Positions 43,698 through 56,382 of a stretch of 64,000 nucleotides of DNA are shown piece after piece (the stretch's first letter is position 1; the number at the start of each line of letters is the position of its first letter). The stretch is from the NCBI RefSeq assembly GCF_009727055.1, contig NC_052354.1:36530954-36594953 (forward strand). Direction: 5' to 3'. The translations under genes were made by a program, and so were the position numbers. This stretch comes from Benincasa hispida (taxonomy: Eukaryota; Streptophyta; Magnoliopsida; Cucurbitales; Cucurbitaceae). The notes beneath the pieces are model-generated. The model had not been told where the DNA came from. It did no database searches and saw only the letters and a list, made by a program, of their open reading frames with translations.

Positions 43698-45229
43698 ACT
43701 TACTTCAAATTTGAAATGGATTTGTGAGTTGGAATTTGGGTGTTTGAAAGTGAGATGATTCCACTTAGTGGAATTTTCCAAAAAAAAAATATTTTTTTCA
43801 AGTTAAAATTCAAATTTTCTTTTAATTTTGAAACTTATTTTCAAAATTAATTTAGAAAATTAAATTTTCATTTAAAATTAATTTCCAAAATTTAATTTAA
43901 ATTAAATCAAAATTGATTTTGTTATCTGAATTTTTATAAAATTCAAATTTCTAATTTTAAATAAAATTAATTCAGTAATTAATTTTAAATAAAATATATT
44001 TAATCAATTAATCAATTTAATTAATTAACATAATTTAATATCTAATATTAAATTATAAAAACATCAATTCCACAATCATGAATCCCTATTCATGAAATTA
44101 AAATTAATATTTAAATCGAATTTAAATATTATCCAATTCTCCAATTTCGTTTATTTCAATAATTAAACGTGTAATTATATCGTATGTAATTACGAATTCC
44201 CTTAATTCGAATTTGAACATTTCAAATTTACTCATCACTATATTTTGAGGTTTAATCCATTTGTGAGTTAGTAGGGGGACCTAATGGACCTACAGATCAT
44301 GGACTCCAATGATCCGAGATTAATTGACTAAACTCTTTAAACCAAATTAATCAAAATTCGTTAACTATCGAGTCACTCCACTAAAGCCCAAGTAGTTTCA
44401 CTCCCCTCACTGTAGATAGATTTCTGTCAACTTGATTTAACCATAATCAGTAAGTCGACCCTTCATAGGTTGTTCATAATAACGGTTGGATCAAATGTTG
44501 TTTTATCCCTGAGATTATATCTTGCTCCTTAAATCCCATTGATCCTTTAATGGATAATTGGTTTGTGATCCAATCACCAAACCGAGTCCCTCTCGGGCCA
44601 GTGAAAGGGTGGGGCCCTTGTTCCAGACCTAGAATCAGTACTTAGGAGAACAATCTCTCTACTATCCCTAAAAGCGGGTAGGAATAAATTCCATCTTGCA
44701 ACCTATGTCCCCAGCTATCTACCTCATCTTACTTCTGAAATGGGAGTTTATAGTTAGCTCAAAATTAAGGTCGAGTTACCTAAGTCATCACTTTGAAATA
44801 GTCAATCTTAAACACTAAACAACGTTATAAAGTAAAAGTGACTTGTTTCTTGGTTCGATCTTACACAAACTCATTGCATAGGACACCTCCACTCGCATGT
44901 CTCCATATGAACGATTAAGGATTACATCATTTGTACTAAATACAAAGTGGGCCACATTTTTAGTGTTACCAAAATAAGGTACCCAGCCTCATTCGTATTC
45001 TATAGACTATTTTGGCTATCTACTCGAACTTGATCCATTTTATGTCTTCACATATAGTCCAAGTATTCATGTAATAGCCATGGATCTTAGTTTATTAGAT
45101 TTAGTATTTATACGCGCAATTTACATATTCAAAAATTGTTTATTGATTAAACCTCAATAACATCTTTATTGCAAAAATAGAATATGTTTAATATTACAAA
45201 CTACGAGTTTTAAGATATACAACCCAACA

Positions 45230-46814
45230 CAAGAGCCCTACTGAAAAGGGCAAGAAAATATGGACTGAGGTACCTTCAGAGGGAAAGAAACAAGAGGAAA
45301 AGGTCAAGCAGGAGGTAGTCCTTCCAGGTAATTTACCTACTAAGTAGGAAGATGCATGTATGTTTTCTGTTCCTTGTGAGATAGGTGCTAGAAAATTTGA
45401 ACATGCCATATTAGATTTAGGGTCTCCTACAAACATAATGCATGCTTATGTGTATGCTAATTTTCAGTCTCATATCATGCACCCTGTTTATATTTTGGTG
45501 CAGTTAGCTGATCATTCTCTTGTTAAGTCAATTGGTTTGACTAAAGATATGCTTGTTAGAGTCGATTGCCTGATTTTCCCCTATGATTTTTATGTGATAA
45601 ATGTGAATGTTGACTGTAATTCTTTTAAATTATCTGTGTTGTTAGGTTGATCCTTCTTAAAGACTTCAAGGGCTAATATTGATGTTGATAATGGGACTTA
45701 ATTCTTAGGCACGATGATAAATGCAAAAAGTTTTTTTGTTTCTAAAACTCCCAATACTACTTATCATGTCTATTCTAGTACTATGGTTTTTCAGAATTAT
45801 GGCCAACCTTCTAAAATGGGTGTGGAGGATGGTGGCTCAGTAGTTTGTAATGAATATGGTTGATGAAGTCGAGTCCGGTCGAGCATAATGACCTTAAACA
45901 ATTGCGGTACCTGGAGGCAGTCAGGATTTATATTTTTATTGCTTTCTTAATGTAGATTTCTTTTTTGTTTATTTTTATTTCTTATTGAACTTAGTTTTTT
46001 CAATGTTTATTGATATTTAGGTTTTTGTAGCCAAATGAGAAGATAGAGAGAATTATATTTCTAGATGAACTAGATATCATCGCCATCCTCGTGTCAAAAT
46101 TTTAGGGAAGATTTTTGTTTCTCTTTTCATTTTGTCCCTTATTTTCATTCTTTATCACATTGAGGACCACTGTTAGATTTTAACTTGGGGGTAGGGTATG
46201 TCTGTATTCTGGCTGGAGCCCTTGAGCATCTGAGCTCAGACTATTTGTATGCTTTATATGCATAGTTACTCATGTTATATGGTTCGTTGTGTTGACTAGT
46301 TTATTACACACTCCCTTGTAAATTTTCTTGCATGATATGATCTTTGAGATGAATAATCATGATTTTTAACCATTTTTTAAAAAAATTCTAATTTTTCATA
46401 CACGCTTAATTTTTTTTTTCTGCCTATATTAGATCTCGCATGCTTAGAATTGTATTACTTGGCTTGTACTTTTGTTATCACTCTGATAGGCACCAATGAT
46501 TAGATAGTGTCTTGCATGATAGGTTATAATGTAATACTGAGAAGTAAAAATGATTTATATGTCTGCTTTAAAAAATTAGTTGATTTGTTGTTGACTGAAA
46601 AGAAAATATCATGAAAAAGAAAATGAACTTATAATCTTGTGCTCGACTAGGGGTAGAAAGAGCTACCTTTATTGTGATTAGTTAGAACACTCGCGAGAAA
46701 AGAATGAGTATAGTTCCCTGTAGGGATGTGTGAAAGCTAATACCCCTAGGTAAAATAAATGCAAACTTAGGGATCCCTAGAGTTTAATTTCAGCCACCTC
46801 AGTTGACATATTAT
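45230..46814 (+). mobile_element. Second Athila-like gypsy remnant (J), left part
   Basis: Protease coding at the left is followed directly by the 3' non-coding style of Athila elements (AATGACCTTAAACAATTGCGG near 45888, and CATTGAGGACCACTGTTAGATTTTAACTTGGGGGTAGG near 46160 as two separate motifs). Reverse transcriptase, RNase H and integrase are missing. It is broken at 46815 by solo LTR F and resumes at 48579. Confidence 0.6.
45360..45650 (+). pseudogene. Athila-like aspartic protease fragment (J)
   Basis: Ninety-six codons read FSVPCEIGARKFEHAILDLG, with the active-site region D-L-G-S in place of the usual D-L-G-A, then VQLADHSLVKSIGL and MLVRVDCLIFPYDFYVINV. This is a different lineage from the protease at 34215. 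A lysine-rich stretch with one stop precedes it (45230-45359), and the flap-side end continues after a stop at 45650. Confidence 0.68.
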
Positions 46815-48578
46815 TGAAGGAACCCGAAGGTCCACAATGAAAGTGGGGATCGTTGCCGATTCCCAATTTTTACAGAATATAAAGAATTGCATAACAACAA
46901 TTATGCAATTCAAACTAATTTTATTGCATGCAAATTTTTTAAAAGAATTAGGGTTAGAAAGTGCTTACCCTTCTTCGCGAACTATCACGAACAAGAAACC
47001 ACTATGGCCACACCACAAGAATTTCCTCTGTATTCTCTATAGGGGATGAGAATCACAAGAGGTGTGGGTTCTGTGTTTCTTTTAGGAAGAGGGAGAAAGG
47101 GGGAGGGAGTTGTAATTTCAAAAAATTAATATAAAATTAAAAAACATTTAATAAAATAATTTATCAAATTATTTTAATAATATATATATATGATAACCAC
47201 CTTATCATATAATATATGTTATCATCTAATATATATTAAACTATATGTTATATCAAATATAATACGTAACTTATAGTTTTAATATTGAATACATTTCTCT
47301 CAATAATGCATGGTATTTAATATAAATCGTATTTATACTAAATTAATTATATGAATCTCATCCATATAATTAATATTTGAATCAAATTCAAATATTTAAT
47401 TCATCTCATAATAAACTTCATATTATAATGTATCAAATACATTATATTAATTATATCACATATAATTAACTTCTCCAATTAATTAGAACAATTCAAATTA
47501 ATCCAAAATTAATTCTCAATAATCCTTGTTGAGCTACAAAGGAGACCTTATGGACCTGTAGATTGAAGCTCCAATGGTACTTGAATAATTGATTAAACTT
47601 CTTTAATTAAATTATTCAACATCCATTAACTGTCGGTCACTCCACTAAAATCGTCAGCCGCACTCTTCGCTCTATAAATATATTTTTGTGTCCATTGGAT
47701 ATAATCAGTCAACAACGCAATGACCCTTCACAAATTGCTTGTAAGTACAGTTGGACGAAAATTATCGTTTTGCCCTTATAGTTATATCTAACTCCTTAAG
47801 TACCATTGATCGCTCTAATGAACATTAAGTCATAGTCCAACTATGACCAAACCCCTCTCACGCCAAGAGAGGATGTGGGGCCACATTGTTCAAGCCTCGG
47901 AATCAGCTCTTAAAGGAGCAATTTATTTACTTATCCCAATAATTAGGGAATGAGTGAATTCTGCCTTGTGTAGCTATATTCTTAGCTCCCCAATCAGATG
48001 AATCCCCATAATGGTAGACTTATTGAGTCAACGATCTGGCCACTCTCACCCATACAAATCAAAGGACCGTCTTCATAGGCAGCAGTTCACAACTCACTCA
48101 AGATTCAGGTCATGTCACCTATGGTCTTCCTAGTGAAATGTAAATCTCTATCATTAACGATGTTATGTAATGAGACTATTCATTTCGTGGTCTGGTCTTA
48201 TACAAACTCCTTTGTATAGAATACCCTTGCTCACATGTCTCTACATGAGTGATCAGGATCAGATCATTTGTAGCACTTTGCAATAATTGTAACATCTACA
48301 AAGCAAGTCATATTCGAGTGTCACTAGGATAATGTACCCAGCCTTATCCATCTTCTACAGACCATTTAGGTTATCACTTAAACATGATCTACCTATATGT
48401 CTCTACATACATGTTTAAGCTACAGAAGATATCATTGGATGTTAGTTTATTGGTTTGTGGGTTTAATGCTACTAAATGTCGAATGAAATATCTCATATTT
48501 TATTAAATAAATAAAATTGTTTGTACATTACAATTACAAACTATATGACCCACGATATTTAGGGCATCAACCCCAACA
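46815..48578 (-). mobile_element. Solo LTR F, target duplication ATTAT/ATTTT
   Basis: The plus strand begins TGAAGGAACCCG and ends CATCAACCCCAACA (1764 bp). The flanks are ATTAT (46810-46814) and ATTTT (48579-48583), one mismatch apart. Another inverted member of the recurrent family. Confidence 0.8.
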
Positions 48579-50130
48579 ATTTTTACTTTGATTTTTTTTT
48601 GGGAACTTGATAGTTAGTTCATGAGCCAATGTAAGGGAAAAATAAATTAAGAGCCATTTAATGTCATTCCGGGGTGCTAGGACTTAATTTGAAGGGCTTT
48701 GAACTCACTCTTGCACGAATAAGTTTAAAATCATTTTTAAATTGTGTGTCACTAATTGATTATGAATTAATTTTATTGTTGGGTGCAAGTTAAATTCTAG
48801 GAGACTATTGAGACTTGAGAAACGAACCATGCAACTTGAGCGAGCATATCTTTTGTGTGACTGTGTGCTTTATTCTACCAGCTCAAGGACGATCAAGAAT
48901 TAAGTTGGGGATCAGATAGAACTAAAAATATACTATCTTGTCTCACTTAATTTGAGACTGTTCTTGCATTTTATGTATTTATTTGATTATTTTGTAGGTT
49001 TCGAGTACTTAAAGGGTCAAACAGGGTGTTAGTGATAAAATGGAACTAAAACGGACCAAAACAGACTTTAATTGCATCAGCTGGAAAAGATAAGGTGAAA
49101 AAGACAAGTTTGCCTCTGCTTGCACAGGCGCTGCGATGCTATATGGCGCCGCGCTCGACGCTGACAAGCCAGAATGTCCAGTTTTCGTGCAAAGCACATA
49201 GTGTCGTGGTGCTGCCTTAGAGCATCGCAGTTCTTCGAAGTTTCGTTCGTGCAGATTTTCGTTAGCACCGCGGTGCTGCACCCTAGCATCGTGGCAGCAT
49301 CGCGATTTGTAAATAGAAAAGTTAGCCGTTTGGGTCAAGATATATTTTATTCCAACCGACTTTCATATGATTTTTCTCTACTTTTTCTCTGTTTTTTCAT
49401 CTTCCATGTATCAAAACTCAACCTCCTTGATCAGCATGTCGATGATGAGCTAAGGTACTCTTTTTAGCTTTTCCTCGATATTGTAACTTGAAATATTTAA
49501 ATCAATTGCACAATTCTAATATTTTTGTCTTATGATTCTTTTTTTGTATTGCATGTTTATGATTATATTACTACTTGAAGTTGTATAATCATTAGCTAGG
49601 TATCAAAATGCAACAAGTGACATATAATTGTGATTCGACCAAAGTGGCAAAATGTTAGATTAGCTTGTCTTATTATTCTAATCAACCTAGGAAAAATCAT
49701 GATGAATTAGGTTGTTCCTAGTTAGTATTCACCTTAGCACAATCCTTATTCATAATGCGGTTAGTCTTAATTAAATATGATGATTTTTCATCTGATTAAA
49801 TTGGCTAATTGATTAATTGGACTCTCACCAAGCTTTTCTAGGTGAGTTGGCTAAGCTTAGATAAAAAAAGGAATTAATTTGATGAATCTATGTTCAAGTT
49901 ATAACTTGGGGAATAACTCAAAATTCTAAGCTAGACTATTTAATTATTGAATTTAATTTCATTTATTTTTCCTATAATTTAATTTTCTTGCATATAAAAA
50001 TCAATGTCTAAAACCCCCCTTCTGTTACTTCGGACCGCAACTATTTATCTGAGAAATTCAAGGGCTCCCTATGTTCGTCCTGTGCTACCACTAGTGCATT
50101 AATTTTAGTAGAAATGGTTAAATTATTTGG
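48579..50130 (+). repeat. Athila-like 3' non-coding region and LTR-like end (J), right part
   Basis: CTCAAGGACGATCAAGAATT followed by AAGTTGGGGATC (near 48890-48910) is the usual polypurine neighbourhood of Athila elements, so an LTR probably starts near 48905. Near 50070 GGGCTCCCTATGTTCG resembles the end of such LTRs. In between (49130-49310) there are GC-rich words such as GCACCGCGGTGC. Open frames here have no domain. Confidence 0.45.
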
Positions 50131-50330
50131 AAAGAAATTGATCGAGGAATTCCGTCTTTCAACATTTAAAAAGAGAAATGACAGAAGTTAGCAAAAGGAA
50201 AAGGGAAAATTTTTCATTACAAAGATTGGATAAGTTTTAAAGTCCAAAAATAGAAAATACATAGAAGAAATGAAAAATAAGTACGCAACCAAAAAAGATA
50301 AAAATCAAGCATCATTTTTACCTAAGTTAG
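50131..50330. other. AT-rich junction
   Basis: No gene seen. The reading of the minus-strand gypsy-associated protein ends at about 50330. Confidence 0.4.
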
Positions 50331-51401
50331 TGTCCATGTCACCCTCTCCAGCACCTTCATCAGACTCGTTTAATGAGGGAGGGAAGGTATAATCTTGGCC
50401 AGGGTGCTGACGAGAATATTTTTTTTTCACAACTAGGCAAGTCCAACCTCCATTGCATCGTTTTACATTTTTTTGTATCTTTTTGTTTTTTCGAATGCAT
50501 CAGCCAAATATTCAACAGAGTCCAGATGCTCTTGGGCTTCATTCCGTTGGGCCCTAAGTTGACTAATCTTTTCATGAGAGTTGATCTATTTAAAAAAGTG
50601 TTTGTTCCTCACCTTTTCCAAAATTTGCTAAGCTTGAACAAGTTTAGCTCGGATTCGAACCAATTCTGCATGGTCTTGCTGAAGAGAGTTAATATGGTTG
50701 CTTAGGCTCATACTAGAAATGGAAATCTTAGTAAAAAGTTGTTAAAACGGAAAACGGAAGTGTTAAAGAAGAGAGAGAGAGAGAAAAATAAATTTGGCAC
50801 GACCTCAGAGGCCAAGGTCGATCACCCCCCCTCCCCCCCAGGGGGGAGGTACCCTGAAGTACCTCTTAAAGACTGTAAAGAGTAGAGCTGGGGGCTTTGA
50901 AAGGATTGATGGCACCAACCTCATGAGACTCAATCTGGTGGCCAATCCCCTACCATATTTGGAAATTGAGAGATAGGAGGTTCATATGGTTGGAGTAAAA
51001 AAAATCCTTAAGAAGAACGAAGGCGCAAATGCGGGGTTTAGAACCAGAACCTTCACCAACATCTTGGGGAACAGGGGTATTTTGAAGGCGAGAGGATTGG
51101 CGAAGACCTTTGGATAAGGGATGAAGATCCGATAGGGGATGGCTCTTCTTGACTCTATCTCAAGCAAGGTTTGGGACATTGATGTCTGATTGAGCATGGA
51201 AGGGCCCAACCTTGTCTTTGCTTTTTTTTTCTCCCCTACTCACGCTTTCAAAAAAAGAGGCAGTGCGAGAACTCATTTTGAAAAATAAATGATAGCGAGG
51301 TGTAAAATGTATGTAAAACATGAAGTAAGAAGAAAAGAGAATGTCAACCTCGGAGGCCAAGGCCGACTAAAAGAAGAATCAGACATAAATAAGGACTTTG
51401 A
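50330..51401 (-). pseudogene. C-terminal part of the gypsy-associated gag-like protein
   Basis: Minus-strand frames of low complexity and high charge follow the domain at 51402-52046, and the last one ends in an acidic tail (ESDEGAGEGDMD). They are broken by many stops, so only the general character (linker, coil, acidic end) can be given. Confidence 0.4.
50830..50849. repeat. GC-only hairpin
   Basis: CCTCCCCCC (50830-50838) pairs perfectly with GGGGGGAGG (50841-50849) across a two-base loop. Confidence 0.75.
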
Positions 51402-51995
51402 CTAGAGTAGACCTGTCAAAAATTCAGAATGAGTGAGTCCGACGAGGATTAGGTTTTCTTGAGATATGAAGTTAGAACCGTGTTTTGTCTCTTTATTCGA
51501 GCTCTGAATGGCTCTGGCTAAATTCCTTGCGATAGTGGAGCAGCTAAACTTTCGAGGCACTATAAATAATAGAGGAAAAAAGTTAGCAAGAAAGAGAAGC
51601 AAGAGAAGCAAGATGGTTCCAAGCAAGGGGTAACAGGAAAAAAGGCCCTTACCGAAATCCCTAAACCTTGTTGGAACCACATAACACATGCCCGCCTCAT
51701 CAGTAGACAACCAATCACCACGAGCAAAAAACCAATGCTCTGTCCAATGTTTTACAGAGGAGACATTACACATTAAAGCCTTTTTGTGAGCCACAATATA
51801 ACAAAAACAATCCTTGAATTTTGAACTACGATTAATTTGGTACAGTGATAGGAAAGTGGGAATGGACATTGGCAATCCATCGTCGTAGATCTGCCAAAGT
51901 GAGTAAGTCCTGATAACATGACTCCACCCGTTCGACAAAATTTGCGCAGGGGCGAGTTGTATCAAGACCAGGAAACTCTTAAAAAATAAAGTTAG
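51402..51995 (-). pseudogene. Gypsy-associated gag-like domain, right side cut by solo LTR M
   Basis: This frame has LAPAQILSNGWSHVIRTYSL, then IPTFLSLYQINRS, then VSSVKHWTEHWFFARGDW. That pattern resembles the 'putative gypsy type transposon' domain (PF04195-like) found before gag in plant gypsy elements. The first 17-20 codons of the 214-codon open frame that ends at 52046 come from the LTR and not from this protein. The true upstream part resumes beyond the LTR at 53411. Function unknown; it is a retrotransposon-borne protein. Confidence 0.55.
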
Positions 51996-53405
51996 TATAG
52001 GATCTAAAGGCAACACTAGAGGGAGGTGAATAGGGTTGACTACCATTTTTTTTTAAAATAATTTTATCTTAAAAAAATGCTCAATAAAGTTAACCCACTA
52101 ATTTGATTAAAGAAAATTTATGCAAGACAAAACTTAACTCATGCAAACTATGATAACTTCAAATTTAAAGACAATTTAATCAAGGATAAATTTAAATAAC
52201 ACACTAAAAATTAAATCATGCAATTTGGAAAGATTAAAAAAATAACTAAGACAAGAAGCAAAAAACAAGAAATAAAAGAGAGAGAGGAAGAGAAAACATC
52301 AGAAATTATAGTGGTTCGGCAAATTACCTACTCCACTCTCCAAGACTCCTTCTTGGGTATTTCACTAAGTGATCCTCTTACAGGTGAGGACCAAACCGAC
52401 ACACGACCCTCTTTTTCCTAGGTTAAAGAGAAACCCAAGATCCTTTACTGGTTTAGGATCAAACCAATTTCTTTTTCTCACAACCCAAGGTGTACCCACA
52501 CCTTAATACAATTCCCAAAAATTAAAAGAAAACCTCACAATATTACCTCTTGAAGGCTAAATACACAAATTGAGCACTCACAAAAATAACTCTAGGCCAA
52601 TTTAGGAGCAAGGAGGACAAGAATTTGAGAGTAGAGAGAATTGAGAGCTTTAAGACTTGATAGCTTTTGGTGTGTCCATGAAGAGTAAAATTAAGTCAAA
52701 TTTATAGGCGAGGGAGATAAATTTTCGCCATTGGATATGATTGCAAATGAAGGGTGGAGACTGAATAAAAATAGAAAAGGAAAGGATTTGAAAAGGAATT
52801 TTGAAAGATTAGAATTATTGAGATTTGGAGAATAAAAAGGATTTGAAAAGGAATTTTGAAATATTGGAATTATTAAGATTTGGAGAATAAAAAAGATTTG
52901 AAGGATGAAAATTTAGGAAGGAAATCAAATTTGAAAAGGCTGAAAAATCTTAAACCGCGCCACGTGTCGCCATACTATTGATCCGCGGGTCAATTAACGA
53001 TTTCTTCTCCTTTTCCTTTTTTTTTAAATATCAGCTACCACTTGTCATTATCTTATTTGTCCATGGCTGCCACGTCACTGCCACATCATATGCCACATTA
53101 GCAAAAACTGACCGGTTGGAGTGCCACGTCAGCTGCTACCTAATCAAAATTGATCGTTTGTGTGCCATGTCAGCTGCCACGTCAGCAAGGTGCCACATGT
53201 CACTGCCACGTTGGATTTCCTCTCCAATCTTCTTTTACTTATAACTTTCTTGTTTGAATTTTGATTTGAGCGATTCAAATTGCGTTGGAATCGTCTTTCT
53301 GAGCTCTATAAGATAGTAACTTTGAAACACTGAAAATGTTAGTACAAAAACTCTAAATTTTTTATCATCAAAATACTTGGTTTGATTGAAGCCCTAAAGC
53401 TAACA
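51996..53405 (-). mobile_element. Solo LTR M with GTTAG target duplication
   Basis: It runs TATAGGATCTAAAGGC ... CTAAAGCTAACA (1410 bp; the first dinucleotide has decayed from TG). GTTAG occurs at 51991-51995 and 53406-53410. A minus-strand TATA element (CCTATAAATTTGAC, about 52700) and the phrase GCCGAACCACTATAATTTC support minus orientation. An internal 60-bp near-duplication is visible at 52780-52890 (AAAAGGATTTGAAAAGGAA). Confidence 0.87.
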
Positions 53406-53410
53406 GTTAG

Positions 53411-53580
53411 AGGTAGGCGAACCCCAAAACAGAACATGGTCAAATAAAGGGTCACTTCCCCATTAGGAGGATTATCGATGGTCTTGTCAGAATAAGGAGC
53501 CTTTAAATGAACCATGGGAGGGATGCCATAGTTACATCATTATGTCTCAAGTTGAACTCAAATCACGGAAGATGGCAAAT
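53411..53580 (-). pseudogene. Upstream part of the gypsy-associated gag-like domain
   Basis: Read on the minus strand it gives HLKAPYSDKTIDNPP and GEVTLYLTMFCFGVRLPL, which is the expected N-terminal side of the domain at 51402-51995. The two parts are adjacent in frame once the LTR and one target copy are ignored. One or two stops lie further upstream. Confidence 0.5.
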
Positions 53581-54280
53581 CACCCACAAGCATAAAAGGT
53601 TCCTTAACATATGACTCAGGCGAATATTAAGACTCATAGTAAGAAGGGGAGGAATTATTCTCATCATAGATGCACTCACCTTCACCGTTAAAAGAAATCT
53701 TAAAGCAAAAGGAAAGGAGAAAGAAAATAAAGGGAGTAAAAGAAAGAAGAAGGGTGTAAGACACCAATCTTTTGAAAACAGAAACAAGCTGGAGTAGGGA
53801 TGAGAAAGAAGATTCACTCACCCATACTTGTGGGAGAGATTTTGAGGGAAATGAAGATTTCAAATTAAAAAAAAAAAAAAGAAATAAAGAAAGAAAGAAA
53901 GAGAGGGTTGAGGCGTGCCTGCTCGAGGAAGGCACACCAGACGTGCCAACCTACCACTAAGAATGGTAGGCGTGCAGGCCTGCCTCAGCCTCAATAGCCA
54001 AGGCTGAGCAGAGCCGCTCGATTGGGATGTGTGCTCGACACACCCCCCACCTTCTTTTGATCGTTGGATCGATGCCACGTGATCCTCAATCCGTTTCTCC
54101 TTGTTTCCAACCAAACCAAGCTTGACAAGTGTACAACACCATGAGGTAGCCACATGCATAGCACACTCCACCTCCTAAAAATTGGTATGACTTATCATCC
54201 TCATTATTAAAGTTTCTATTATTATTAGACTTATTATTTTTATTATTAAAAGGTGTACATAGTGTACATTTAAGCAATCC
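53581..54280. other. Low-complexity region, probably leader of the same element
   Basis: Purine-rich plus strand (AAGAAAGAAAG at 53880-53905), then GCCAAGGCTGAGC and CACACCCCCCACC words near 54000-54050. Open frames on the minus strand are rich in F, L and S because of these runs. No domain. Confidence 0.4.
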
Positions 54281-55827
54281 CGTAAGTTAACCTATGAAAG
54301 TGAATGATGCATTATGAATTGTGATGCGATTTTGGAGTGGGTTTGCGTGATGTATTATGTGGTGATCATGCAAGTTTTCCTAATAAGAGCCAAGTATAAG
54401 CCTTACTAGGTTTCCTGGTAAGTTCAGGGTCGAACACAAAGACTACTGAGTAAATATGCGACAGTTGCTTTGATTCTCTTGCGATGGTGAAAACAAATGA
54501 ATTGGATGGTGTTTTGATTAAGAATATTTCCTATCCGACGGAGTTTGAACGAACAGTTGATGAAATCAAGAGTTAAAATGAGTATGCGATGAAGGAGTTG
54601 AGAAGAGGTTTAACTAACACTCCCTAAGATTATGCACAAGTTATGCGATCATGCTATACATAAATAACAGTACGTCATCTCTCAATGCAAATGCCATAAT
54701 TCCTATTTCTAAGACGTATGCGATGTATACAAAAAAGTCGATATGACTTATGTTTAAGCCTCTATTCTTGTTTATGCGATGATGAATGATACACACATAA
54801 AACAAGATGACCGCATATCATCATATCTTACTTCTAGGGTGCATACGATGTGTTAATAGCAATAGAACTTATGTCTAAGTTTCTATTTCTTGCTTATGCG
54901 GTTCTAATCTGACTCTCTTAAGCCTAGATTCTAATCTGACTCTCTCAAGTCTAGATTCTATCTTTCGACTACTCTCTCAATTATCTCTAAAGGGTGAATG
55001 ACGCATACATAAGACAAGATGATCACATAAAATGTAAATCTTAAGTCATGCTAGCTAAATACTTCTCAACCCATTCAGAAATTTAGCTACTCATGCGAAG
55101 TATGAAGAGATTGAACATAGGTGTAAATGAGATTTCCATTATCTATAAATAAAGTGTTGAATACAAAATAACAAATGGAATTGAGAGATAAGAAGCCCGG
55201 TAAGCAATGTCTTGCTTCCCGTGGCCTTTTACATTATTCTTTCTCACTCCAACTCTATCTAGATGTATATCCTTGCTCTCTCAAGTGTTGGCCCTCTCTC
55301 CTTTATAGCGCTTTCCGGTAGTCTCTCAATCTGTCCGGAAATGATCTCTCGGCTTCCTCGTCTCCTTGCTTGTCTCCGTCCTCTAAGTATAAATATGAGT
55401 ATGTACGTGAACAGACTAACGACTCTCTAACTTGTATATTCTCTATATATCTTGTTAACCCCTTTTACATTGGTGGCCTTCGGTATTTATAGAGCTCAAG
55501 GTGAAGCAATCTTTCTCTCTAATGATTGTAATGATGGGCGGTCATTAATTCCCCTGCTCTGATGCATCGATTAATGGTCACCGAAAGTTGAGTGTACTTG
55601 CTACAGTGTGGCTTTAACGACTTGTCAACTAAATTTGGATTCGACTGTCATCAGCTTTCCATCCCATTATGATTTATTATGTTATCACCTTGATGCACAG
55701 TCTTTATGCGACCACCTTTTTGAGCAATTTCTCACGATCGCATATGATCGCATAACTTTGCGATCGCAATCTTCAATCGTGCTGACGCCTAATTCTTTTA
55801 GATCACAATTTTACTTGCACCATCGCA
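54281..55827 (-). repeat. LTR-like debris with GATGCGAT words
   Basis: CCTGGTAAGTTCAGGGTCGAACACAAAG (near 54413-54440, as neighbouring words) is the complement of a phrase at the end of Athila-type LTRs, pointing to minus orientation. ATGCGAT/GCGATC words and a short repeated phrase TCTAATCTGACTCTC (54905, 54930) occur throughout. No boundary could be fixed. Confidence 0.4.
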
Positions 55828-56382
55828 AGTTACCTAACCCAGAAAACGGACCTGAGACTTGCTAAGAAGCAAGTCCAAATTCCAACAAATAAAGGGAAGG
55901 TGAGTCGGGCTCAAAAGAGCTCACTTGGCCCGTTTTGGCGTGAGCCTTGTGAGCCCAAGGCTTGCCTCGGCCTCAAAGGTCGAGGTCGAGGCCGTGAAAT
56001 CCCTTATAGTAAGGCTGATCCGGATTAACCTTCTTCGTTCGAATATCTTCAGCGGCCTGATCCCAAGTCCCACGTGTCCAGTTTTAAAGTGGAATAAGGA
56101 AATAGATCTCCTTCTCCAATTGGGATAAGGAAGACCTCTAGGACTCAACTATAAATAGAGAGTGGCAACCCCATGAAAGATAAGCTCATCTCCTCCTTAA
56201 AACTACTTGCCTTGACATTTATGCAAAGTATTGATTTAAGCATCAAAGTGTTTGTTGTAAGCACCACACCAATGTGTTACCTTTTTTTATTATCTTGCAG
56301 ATAATTTCTTCTCTTGAGTACAAATTTACCATTGAAGATACATGAAAGTTAGGTGAGTTCCCTTGGCCAGATTTTGCCATCA
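55828..56382 (+). repeat. Second copy of the Tat-like LTR
   Basis: It matches 10045-10549 from AGTTACCTAACCCAGAAAA to TTGCCATCA. No TTGGCGC primer site follows, so it is a solo LTR or a fragment. Confidence 0.7.

Larger units (their letters stand above)
40849..45229 (-). repeat. 5' LTR of element H (copy D), interrupted by solo LTR K
   Basis: The plus strand begins TGAAG at 40849 and ends ACAACCCAACA at 45229, the inverted ends of the family. Without K it is about 1.95 kb. It is closest to LTR A in its middle landmarks. The AT-rich section 43770-44220 belongs to it. Confidence 0.72.

Noticed and set aside
52218..52421. A 67-codon frame within 52218-52421
   Set aside because: Inside solo LTR M and carries the LTR phrase around GTGGTTCGGC.
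53860..54277. A short protein gene on the minus strand (63-103 codons)
   Set aside because: The residues come from purine runs and simple repeats, and no domain is visible.
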